35,857 nucleotides of DNA from NCBI RefSeq assembly GCF_000308835.1, contig NZ_BAGN01000047.1:1-35857 (forward strand). Direction: 5' to 3'. Each line of letters begins with the position of its first letter. The first letter of the stretch is position 1. The notes under the pieces are model-generated. The model had not been told where the DNA came from. It did not search any database and worked only from the letters and a program-made list of their open reading frames with translations. The translations under genes and the position numbers were made by a program. Shown in pieces: positions 28,398 to 34,924 of this stretch. This stretch comes from Nocardia vinacea NBRC 16497. GTDB lineage: Bacteria > Actinomycetota > Actinomycetes > Mycobacteriales > Mycobacteriaceae.

Positions 28398-29813
28398 ATG
28401 TACCCGTCCGTGCCCGCGTTCGATGCTGCTCGGGGGGCCGATCCCCGGGGTTTCGGCGCCGCGCCCGGGTTCGCCCCCGGCCCCGGCCCCGGCCCCGGCC
28501 GTTTCGGCGCCGCGCCGGCCCTCCCACCCACACCGCCGTATCCGCGGATGGTGCGGCGTTCGGGTGGCCGGATCGTCGGCGGTGTGGCCGGTGGTGTCGC
28601 CGATCATCTCGGGCTCGATGTGTTCAAGGTGCGGATGGCGTTCGTATTGCTGTCCGCGCTGGCGGGGGCGGGGATCGTCGCCTACGGGATGCTGTGGATC
28701 TTCACTCCGGGCGGCCACGATGCGGTGAAGCCGACCGGTAAGGAGCGCCGTCAGGCGATCGGGTTGGCCCTGCTCGGGCTCGGGCTCGCGGTCGGGGTGT
28801 CGTGGTTGTTCAGCGGTACCGCGGCGAAGGTGATCGTGCCGATCGTCGTGGTGGCGGTGGGTGCGGCGCTGGTGTGGCGCGAATACGACACCGACGGTCC
28901 GCGCTCGCTGCTCGGACTGCCCGCGCGCCCCTCGGTGGTGACCTGGTCGCGCATCGTCGCCGGGATCACCATGATCGTGCTCGGACTCGGCGTGGTGGTG
29001 CTGGCCAGGATCGATCTGAGCTCGCTCGGCTCCGCGCTGATCGCGGTGGCGGTCACGTTGATCGGCGCCGGTCTGCTGACGGTGCCGCTGTGGCTGCGCA
29101 TGATGCGCGCGCTGAACGCCGAGCGCGCGGCCCGCATACGCAATGAGGAACGCGAGGAAATCGCGTCCCACCTGCATGATTCGGTGCTGCAGACGTTGGC
29201 GCTCATCCAGCGTCAGGCCGACGATCCGCAAGAGGTGGCCCGGCTGGCGCGCAGTCAGGAGCGGGAACTGCGGCGCTGGCTCTTCGAGGATTCCGGGCCC
29301 GCGCAGTCGAGTCTTGCCGTGGCGCTGCGCACGATCGCGGGCGAGGTCGAGGATCAGCACGGGGTGAAGGTGACTCCGGTCACCGTCGGCGATGTGACGA
29401 TGGACGGTGCCGACAGCGGGTCCGGCCTGCCGAAGGAGCATTTCACCGCATTGCTCGGCGCGAGCCGTGAGGCGCTGGTGAATGCCGCCAAACACGCGGG
29501 CGTCCCGGAGATCGATCTGTTCGCCGAGGCGGAACCGCATCAGGTGAGCATTTTCGTGCGCGATCGCGGGGCCGGATTCGATATCGCGGCGGTGCCGCAG
29601 GACCGGCGGGGTGTCGCGAAATCCATTCGCGCCAGAATCGAGCGGCGCGGCGGTCAGGTGGAGATCCTGTCCACGCCCGGTCGGGGCACCGAGGTGCGGA
29701 TCATCATGCCGCGCACCGATTCCGGTGCCGATCGGGACCGGGCCGAGGCGGAACAGCCGGTCGGCGACGATCAGGTCGACGGAGTGCGACAGACAGTTCG
29801 CAACGCCAAGTGA
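28398..29813 (+). CDS. PspC-domain sensor histidine kinase
   Basis: A 471-residue kinase. Residues 1-50 are Pro/Gly-rich (GFAPGPGPGPG). A PspC domain at about 50-107 has the conserved GGVAGGVADHLGLDVFKVRMAF pattern. Further membrane helices span about 120-235. The HisKA_3 dimerisation motif EEIASHLHDSVLQTL carries phospho-acceptor His260. The ATPase domain shows EALVNAAKHAG and DRGAGFD. Its partner is the NarL-type regulator 139 bases downstream. Such PspC-kinases with LiaF-like proteins sense envelope stress in actinobacteria. ATG 28398 is chosen as the start of the Pro-rich region; the ribosome binding site is poor. Confidence 0.88.
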   Translation: MYPSVPAFDAARGADPRGFGAAPGFAPGPGPGPGRFGAAPALPPTPPYPRMVRRSGGRIVGGVAGGVADHLGLDVFKVRMAFVLLSALAGAGIVAYGMLWIFTPGGHDAVKPTGKERRQAIGLALLGLGLAVGVSWLFSGTAAKVIVPIVVVAVGAALVWREYDTDGPRSLLGLPARPSVVTWSRIVAGITMIVLGLGVVVLARIDLSSLGSALIAVAVTLIGAGLLTVPLWLRMMRALNAERAARIRNEEREEIASHLHDSVLQTLALIQRQADDPQEVARLARSQERELRRWLFEDSGPAQSSLAVALRTIAGEVEDQHGVKVTPVTVGDVTMDGADSGSGLPKEHFTALLGASREALVNAAKHAGVPEIDLFAEAEPHQVSIFVRDRGAGFDIAAVPQDRRGVAKSIRARIERRGGQVEILSTPGRGTEVRIIMPRTDSGADRDRAEAEQPVGDDQVDGVRQTVRNAK

Positions 29814-29918
29814 TCACCCTGATGATGCGACGCAGGTCGTAGCTCGGATGACGACGGCTGCGGTGGCAGTTGTGGTACCGATGAAGTGCGGACGGCCTGC
29901 GGGCGGTCCGCGCGTCAG

Positions 29919-29934
29919 GGTGGGTCGACCCACC
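29919..29934. promoter_or_regulatory. Perfect 16-base palindrome before the response regulator
   Basis: GGTGGGTCGACCCACC is self-complementary and lies directly upstream of the ribosome binding site of the response regulator gene. A second inverted pair, GCGGAC and GTCCGC (29888-29911), precedes it. It may be an operator for separate control of the regulator, or a structure in the kinase-regulator spacer. Confidence 0.5.
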
Positions 29935-29952
29935 GAGGATGAGGAGAAGTAG

Positions 29953-30594
29953 GTGGCCGTGCGGGTCTTTCTCGTCGATGATCACGCCGTATTCCGCTCG
30001 GGTGTGCGGGCCGAATTGAGTCGGGAGACCGATATGGAGGTCGTCGGAGAGGCCGGGGGCGTGGCCGAGGCGGTCGCCGGAATCAATGCCGCGCGTCCGG
30101 ATGTCGTACTGCTCGATGTGCATATGCCCGACGGTGGTGGGGTCGCGGTGCTGGCCGGCATCGATGACGGTCCGGTATGCCTGGCATTGAGCGTCTCCGA
30201 TGCCGCCGAGGATGTGATCGCGGTGATCCGTGCGGGCGCGCGCGGCTATGTGACCAAGACGATTTCGGGATCCGAGCTGGCCGATGGCATTCGGCGGGTC
30301 GCCGGTGGTGACGCGGTGTTCAGTCCGCGGCTGGCCGGTTTCGTCCTCGACTCGTTCACCGGCAAATCACCGGTGCCGGAGCCGCCGCTGGATCCCGAAC
30401 TGGATTCGCTCACTCCGCGCGAACTGGAAGTGCTGCGGCTGCTCGCTCGCGGCTACACCTATCGGGAAATCGCGGAGAAGCTCTATATCTCGGTGAAAAC
30501 CGTCGAGACACACGCCTCCAACGTGCTCCGCAAGACTCAGCAGTCCAACCGCAACGCACTCACCCGCTGGGCGCACCGCCGCCGCATCGACTGA
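29953..30594 (+). CDS. NarL/LuxR-type response regulator
   Basis: A 213-residue regulator. The receiver domain (1-120) has the acidic pair DD at 9-10, phospho-acceptor Asp55 in VVLLDVHMP and the Lys in VTKT. The C-terminal LuxR helix-turn-helix (about 148-205) reads LTPRELEVLRLLARGYTYREIAEKLYISVKTVETH. GTG 29953 has GAGGAG about 7 bases upstream. Adjacent to the PspC-kinase, it is its likely output; targets may include the kinase-side promoter and the PspC/LiaF-like gene to the left. Confidence 0.95.
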   Translation: MAVRVFLVDDHAVFRSGVRAELSRETDMEVVGEAGGVAEAVAGINAARPDVVLLDVHMPDGGGVAVLAGIDDGPVCLALSVSDAAEDVIAVIRAGARGYVTKTISGSELADGIRRVAGGDAVFSPRLAGFVLDSFTGKSPVPEPPLDPELDSLTPRELEVLRLLARGYTYREIAEKLYISVKTVETHASNVLRKTQQSNRNALTRWAHRRRID

Positions 30595-30725
30595 GCCGCA
30601 AGCATTCCGGCTGCCGCGTGCGGTTTCGCCGCAGGTCGTCGATGTCAAGAACTCCGGATTCGATCTGCAGGTCGGTGGCGGCGTGTCGGCCTCGCGCCCG
30701 TGCAACCTCTACACCGGCTACCCGA

Positions 30726-30822
30726 TTCGTGTGCACGGTGCCGAGTCGTGCGTGCCGGGCATTTCGTGCGTGCGGGGCCTATTCGTGTGCGTCGGGCCGG
30801 TTTTGTGTGCACGGTGCCGCGC
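30726..30822. repeat. Five-copy imperfect tandem repeat, about 19-base period
   Basis: Copies begin near 30726, 30745, 30763, 30782 and 30803, each a variant of TTCGTGTGCACGGTGCC. The first and last copies are most alike. The array is in the 261-base spacer between the convergent regulator and kinase genes; 30595-30725 holds only a weak hairpin near 30619-30633. Confidence 0.65.
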
Positions 30823-30851
30823 TGTGCGGCAGCTGAGGAGCTGCGGCACAG
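30822..30851. terminator. Terminator between convergent regulator and kinase genes
   Basis: CTGTGCGGCAGCT (30822-30834) pairs with AGCTGCGGCACAG (30839-30851), 12 of 13 pairs with one mismatch, loop GAGG. It lies 4 bases after the kinase stop and probably serves both directions. Confidence 0.72.
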
Positions 30852-30855
30852 CGGA

Positions 30856-31983
30856 TCACATCATCGCGATGATGATGGCGATGATGAGGATCAGGCCCAC
30901 CAGCAGGCCGATGGCGATGGCGAGCGGGGCATTGCTCGCTTCCTTCGACTTCGCCTTCGGGCGCTGGGGTGCGGCGGCCGCTGGACCCGACGTGTTGCTG
31001 CGGTGCGGGCGCGGCAGCGGAGTCGAATGTGGGCTGCGCAGGCCCGATGCCGAATTGCGGGCCGCCCATGCCGGAATGGTGCCGTCTTCGGTGCGTACCG
31101 GGGCGCCGAGGATATACGGACCGGTGCCGGGACCGAATGCGGCGGTGAGGATTTCGTCCCGCGCCTCGGCCATGGTCGGCCTGCGCTGCGGGGCCGGTTC
31201 CATCATGTGCAGCAGCGCGTTGGTGAGCATGCCGCTGCGGCTGGGCGGGATGATCTGGGCCATGGCCGCGCGATAGACCACGGCATCGGTGTCATCGTCC
31301 ATACCGAACGGCGGTTGCCCCTCGATCGCGGTGTAGAGCGTGGCGCCGAGGGAGAACACATCGCTGGCCGTGGTCGGCTGCGCGCCGCGCGCCACCTCCG
31401 GGGGGAGATAGGCGGGGGTGCCGGTGATCATGCCGTCCGGCTCGTCGGAGTTATCGGTCGCACCACGCGAGATGCCGAAGTCGCTGAGCTTGGCCATGCC
31501 GACGACGGGTCCGCGGTCGGCGACGAGAATATTGCCCGGTTTGATATCGCGGTGCACGATGCCCGCGGCGTGCGCGGCCGCCAACGCGTCGGCGACCTGC
31601 GCCCCGATCTGCGCCACCTCGATCGGCGGCAGGGCGTTCACCAGCGCCAATGCCTTTGCGACACTGCGTGATGGCAGATGTTCCATCACCAGCCACGGCT
31701 CGCCGGCCTCCAGCACCACGTCGTAGACGGCGATGGCGTGCTCGTGCGAGAGCTTGGCCGCGACCCGGCCCTCGTGCATGATCTGGTTGCGGATCTCATT
31801 GGCCTCCGCCTCCGGGAGTCCGGCGGTGGAGAGCACCTGTTTGATCGCGACATCCCGGTTGAGCAGGCGATCATGTGCGAGCCATACCGCGCCCATACCG
31901 CCGCCGCCCAGTTTCGACTGCAGACGGTAGCGGCCGGCAACCAGATAATCGGGGCCGACAATGGGACGAGCGCGTTCGGTCAC
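30856..31983 (-). CDS. Ser/Thr protein kinase, tail-anchored
   Basis: A 375-residue Hanks-type kinase. Gly-rich loop LGGGGMGAVW, Lys48 in VAIKQV, HRDIKPGN with Asp146, DFG at 168-170 and GTPAYLPPEV are all intact, so it should be active. A Pro/Ser-rich linker leads to a single hydrophobic helix of about 24 residues (352-375) at the extreme C-terminus, with nothing outside the membrane. Most actinobacterial Pkn kinases have an extracytoplasmic sensor such as PASTA repeats; this one does not. The GTG start at 31983 appears leaderless. Substrates are unknown. Confidence 0.92.
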   Translation of the reverse strand: MTERARPIVGPDYLVAGRYRLQSKLGGGGMGAVWLAHDRLLNRDVAIKQVLSTAGLPEAEANEIRNQIMHEGRVAAKLSHEHAIAVYDVVLEAGEPWLVMEHLPSRSVAKALALVNALPPIEVAQIGAQVADALAAAHAAGIVHRDIKPGNILVADRGPVVGMAKLSDFGISRGATDNSDEPDGMITGTPAYLPPEVARGAQPTTASDVFSLGATLYTAIEGQPPFGMDDDTDAVVYRAAMAQIIPPSRSGMLTNALLHMMEPAPQRRPTMAEARDEILTAAFGPGTGPYILGAPVRTEDGTIPAWAARNSASGLRSPHSTPLPRPHRSNTSGPAAAAPQRPKAKSKEASNAPLAIAIGLLVGLILIIAIIIAMM

Positions 31984-31995
31984 GGTGCGAGGGTA
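31984..31995 (-). promoter_or_regulatory. Candidate promoter for leaderless kinase mRNA
   Basis: On the minus strand TACCCT (31995-31990) is followed by six bases and the GTG at 31983, with no ribosome binding site. This is the same layout as before guaA. Confidence 0.55.
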
Positions 31996-32036
31996 GCGGA
32001 AAACGAGGCCAGCTGGCCTGATTCGCGCCGTGCCGG

Positions 32037-32888
32037 TTATTGCGTCAGCAGGCGATCCGGGTGCATTCCGTCCACCATGCCGATGAAGGGCGGGTGAATG
32101 CTGTACCCGAGCATGCGCCGGATTTCGGGCGAGACCGCGCGCACCGTATCGCGACTGGTCGAGAGCGTGAAGGCCTCCTGGGTGCGCAACCACGGCTCGC
32201 AGTACTGCGCGGTGACGGCCAGTCGCGAGTTCGCCGAGCGGTTCGCGCCGCCGCCGTGCCAGAGGGTTCCGAGGAAGAAGACGCACGATCCGGCGGGCAT
32301 GACGCCGGGCACGCGGACGTCATCCTCTTGCGGTGTCCGACCGTCCGGCCAGCGGTGACTGCCCGGGATCAGCATCGTCGCGCCGTTCTCGGCGGTGAAT
32401 TCGTCGATCGCCCAGATGGTGGCCGCCGACAACGCCTTTCGTGGTCGCGGCACCGGGTAGAAGCCGTCGTCGGGATGCAGGAGTTGGGCATTTTCGCCGG
32501 GGGCGATATTTATGGTCTGCAACTGCGACAGCAGATATCCGGGTAGCAGAAGTCGATCCAATAGGGCGAGCACGCGGGGATGGTCGACCAGCCGATCGAT
32601 CATGCGCGTCTTGCCGAGCACGCTGTAGAGCCGCTGAGTCCGGTGGCCCTCGAACGCATTTCGCCCATTCGGGCCGAGTAGGGGCAGGAGCTCCGCGCGA
32701 AGTGCCGCGCACTGCGCCGAGTCGAGCAGGCCCTCGAGAATTATGTAGCCGTCGCGATCGAGGGCGGCGAGATCGGCGTCCACCTGCGCGGCGGGGACGT
32801 CGCGTACTTCGTGGAGCGTGCGATGGGTTCGGGACAGGTCGCCTGCGAGGTCCTCGAGTCGTTCGACCTCTGGTTGTGCATTACTCAT
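32037..32888 (-). CDS. Phytanoyl-CoA dioxygenase (PhyH) family protein
   Basis: A 283-residue Fe(II)/2-oxoglutarate oxygenase. Metal ligands are His138 and Asp140 in LLHPDDGF and His211 in TLWHGGG; Arg222 in NSRLAVTAQY would bind 2-oxoglutarate. Early DRDGYIILEGLL is the family's first strand pair. Substrate is unknown; this large family hydroxylates lipids, amino acids and secondary metabolites. ATG 32888 overlaps the stop of the tetR gene by ATGA, so the regulator and enzyme form one operon and the enzyme is the obvious regulated product. Confidence 0.88.
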   Translation of the reverse strand: MSNAQPEVERLEDLAGDLSRTHRTLHEVRDVPAAQVDADLAALDRDGYIILEGLLDSAQCAALRAELLPLLGPNGRNAFEGHRTQRLYSVLGKTRMIDRLVDHPRVLALLDRLLLPGYLLSQLQTINIAPGENAQLLHPDDGFYPVPRPRKALSAATIWAIDEFTAENGATMLIPGSHRWPDGRTPQEDDVRVPGVMPAGSCVFFLGTLWHGGGANRSANSRLAVTAQYCEPWLRTQEAFTLSTSRDTVRAVSPEIRRMLGYSIHPPFIGMVDGMHPDRLLTQ

Positions 32889-33484
32889 TGTTCTTCTTTC
32901 CCTGAGCCGGTGGCTCCGGCCACGAATTCCCATACCTGGTCGGCGACGACGGCGCGGTCCGGGCGCGGGCTGCGGGTGAGCGCCACCGCAACGGCCATGT
33001 GCACGCCACCGAGGACGGCCGCGACGAGCAGTTCCGGATCGCGGTCCGCGGGCACCATGCCCTGGCGCTGGCCCTGCGCCATATTTCGGATGCCGACCTC
33101 GATCGCCTGCTGCAGCCGTTGCCGTTCCACGCCCGCCGCCTCGGCGTCACCGAATCGTCCGAGCGCGACGGGGGCGAGCGGATCGTCGTAGAGGAAGTTC
33201 ACCCAGGCCACCACGCGCGCGTGTTCGCGTTCGCGCCAATCCTTTCCGGCGAATTCCGCATAGGTGACGTTTTCGCCGAGTCGGTCGTAGAAGTCGGTGA
33301 TGACGGCGGTGAGCAGTCCGCTGCGCGAGCCGAAGTATCGGTAGGGCAGTCCGACGCTGACCCCGGCGCGGCGGGCGACTGCGGCCACCTCGAGTTCGCC
33401 GGTTTCGCTCAGCTCCGCATGCGCCGCCTCCAGTAGTCGCCTGCGTGCCGTCGCGCCGCGGCCGGACCATTCTTGGTCGGTCAT
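32885..33484 (-). CDS. TetR family transcriptional regulator
   Basis: A 199-residue repressor. The N-terminal helix-turn-helix (about residues 14-60) reads ARRRLLEAAHAEL, then VAAVARRAGVSVGLPYRYFGSRSGLL; the variable helical C-terminus binds an unknown ligand. ATG 33484 has GGAG about 4 bases upstream and overlaps the stop of a short upstream frame. It heads the tetR-phyH operon. A perfect palindrome in its promoter makes autoregulation likely. Confidence 0.92.
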   Translation of the reverse strand: MTDQEWSGRGATARRRLLEAAHAELSETGELEVAAVARRAGVSVGLPYRYFGSRSGLLTAVITDFYDRLGENVTYAEFAGKDWREREHARVVAWVNFLYDDPLAPVALGRFGDAEAAGVERQRLQQAIEVGIRNMAQGQRQGMVPADRDPELLVAAVLGGVHMAVAVALTRSPRPDRAVVADQVWEFVAGATGSGKEEQ

Positions 33485-33552
33485 GACTCCACCCCGCTGG
33501 CGCTCGGCTCCGTCATAACCGACATGCCGGCTGTGTCGCTGCGCTCGCTCAT
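33481..33552 (-). CDS. Short upstream frame in the tetR leader (dispersed repeat copy B)
   Basis: A 23-codon frame begins MSERSDTAGM and ends with TGA overlapping the tetR ATG (ATGA). Its own ATG at 33552 lies 8 bases after the -10 box, so the message would start almost at this codon. Most of the sequence is copy B of the dispersed repeat seen at 14534-14613: TGAGCGAGCGCAGCGA (33551-33536), then GACGGAGCCGAGCG with a 21-base rather than 31-base gap. Translation is inferred, not proven; it may serve to couple or tune tetR expression. Confidence 0.45.
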   Translation of the reverse strand: MSERSDTAGMSVMTEPSASGVES

Positions 33553-33560
33553 GACTTCCG

Positions 33561-33589
33561 ATTGTAAGTTGAGTTCAACTCAAAAACAA
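33561..33589 (-). promoter_or_regulatory. tetR-phyH promoter with palindromic operator
   Basis: On the minus strand TTGTTT (33589-33584), a 17-base spacer and TACAAT (33566-33561) form a strong promoter. The spacer contains TTGAGTTCAACTCAA (33569-33583), a perfect 15-base palindrome. A repressor bound there would cover the space between -35 and -10, the classical position for TetR autorepression. Confidence 0.82.
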
Positions 33590-33665
33590 CGGCGGCGTTG
33601 CGAAGTGATCGCGGTAGATGTGCGTACTTGACGGAAGTCGGGGGTGGGTTTCTACTGAGCGGGTA

Positions 33666-33681
33666 TCGAACGTATATTCGA
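33666..33681. promoter_or_regulatory. LexA (SOS) box upstream of imuA'
   Basis: TCGAAC-GTAT-ATTCGA matches the actinobacterial SOS box TCGAAC-N4-GTTCGA except at one base. It lies 95 bases before the imuA' start. TTGACG (33628-33633) with TCTACT 17 bases later gives a possible promoter whose start would be just before the box. This agrees with DNA-damage control of the mutasome genes. Confidence 0.85.
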
Positions 33682-33775
33682 TATCGATCGATAGCTGGAT
33701 CGGTGCTGAACCTTTGATCGTGGGGGTTCGGGCCGCGCTTCGCCTCGGGTCCATCGTTGGAAGTAGGTGGTTGTG

Positions 33776-34555
33776 ATGGGTTCGGATGAGGATTCAGGGG
33801 CGGGGAGACGGCGGGACGGGATGCCGCCGAGGGATAAACCGACACTGGATGAGCTGCGCCGACGGATGGCGGCGATACCCGGGCGCGGGGAAGCAGCGGC
33901 CGAGCGGATTCCGCACGCCGCCGAATTGCGCAGAGAAGCGCTCGCGGTGCCGCCCGCCCTTGCGGAGCTGTTGCCTGATGGCGGTCTGGTCAAGGGTTCG
34001 GTGGTGGCCTATTCGGGTGCGAGTTCGCTGCTGGCCGGGCTGCTCGCCGCGGTGACCGAGGGCGGTGGGCATGCCGCTGTGGTCGGGGTGCCGCGGCTCG
34101 GGCTGCTCGCCGCGGTCGAGATGGGTGCGCAATTGCAGCGCCTCGCCGTCGTCGCTGATCCCGGGCCGGACCCGGTGGAGGTGGCCGCGGTGTTGCTCGA
34201 CGGCCTCGATCTAGTGGTGCTCGGCCTCGCCGGCGCCGCCGTCGCCCCGTCCCGCACCCGCGTCATCGCTGCCCGCGCGCGTAGCAAGGGGGCCACCCTG
34301 GTGGTCACCGACGGCCGCTGGCCCAATCCGTCTCTGCGCGTGGATACCCGCATCGCCGGGTACGGCGGCCTCGGTGCGGGTCGCGGTCGCCTCCGCTCGC
34401 TCCGCTTGGAGGTCGCGGTCCGCGGCAAGGCGGGCCCACCCTGCCACGGCCGAATCGAACTGCGCCCCGGTGCGAGCCGAGTGGAATGGGTGGCACTGGA
34501 AACGGTCGCCGCGGCCGATGAAGTGACTGTCGAGGCGCGCGGTGCGGCGTCATGA
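33776..34555 (+). CDS. imuA': ImuA'-like mutasome protein
   Basis: A 259-residue protein matching the actinobacterial ImuA' (Rv3395c-type) family, a distant RecA-like accessory that with ImuB and DnaE2 makes damage-induced mutations. It has the segment LLPDGGLVKGSVVAYSGASSLLAGLLAAV and the strand LDLVVLGLAGAA; the P-loop is degenerate, as is usual. ATG 33776 is preferred over GTG 33767 because AGGTGG lies 6 bases before it. The LexA box upstream and imuB downstream support the call. It is longer than I recall for the M. tuberculosis protein. Confidence 0.87.
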   Translation: MGSDEDSGAGRRRDGMPPRDKPTLDELRRRMAAIPGRGEAAAERIPHAAELRREALAVPPALAELLPDGGLVKGSVVAYSGASSLLAGLLAAVTEGGGHAAVVGVPRLGLLAAVEMGAQLQRLAVVADPGPDPVEVAAVLLDGLDLVVLGLAGAAVAPSRTRVIAARARSKGATLVVTDGRWPNPSLRVDTRIAGYGGLGAGRGRLRSLRLEVAVRGKAGPPCHGRIELRPGASRVEWVALETVAAADEVTVEARGAAS

Positions 34556-34671
34556 GTCGGTCCTCGGCGACTGCGGCGCCATGGGTTCTGCTGCGCAAAG
34601 CGGCCTTCCCGTCGATTCGGAGTTTCGACGCGGCGGCGAGCCAAGGCGAGCGCAGTGTCGCCCGCAGGTGA
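34552..34671 (+). CDS. Short frame overlapping the imuA' stop
   Basis: A 39-codon frame begins at an ATG overlapping the imuA' stop (ATGA) and has no recognised domain. It may be translated by coupling, or may be only a chance frame in the 369-base gap before imuB. The rest of the gap (34672-34921) has no clear gene, promoter or terminator on the plus strand. Confidence 0.25.
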   Translation: MSRSSATAAPWVLLRKAAFPSIRSFDAAASQGERSVARR

Positions 34672-34924
34672 GGTGACGTTCGGTGCGCTGGCGTGATTCG
34701 GACGCAGTGACACTCGCTGCCGCAAGCAACGGTCGTTGGCGGGCAACGGCCGACTGTCGTTCCACGGCGGCATCGCCGCGCCGCGCGAAAACCCGTGCTA
34801 CCGACCAGAACACGTCGCCGGTTGGCACCGATGTTCAGACGGTACCGGGCACCGTGTCTTGCGACTGGGCGCCGCGTACCCGGGGCGCCCGGTTGTTGCG
34901 CGGGGTGCCAGGAGGGGTGGGGTG

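Noticed and set aside
34550..34828. Leftward 92-codon frame in the imuA'-imuB gap
   Set aside because: No ribosome binding site and no family resemblance; it overlaps the imuA' 3' end and looks like a chance frame.
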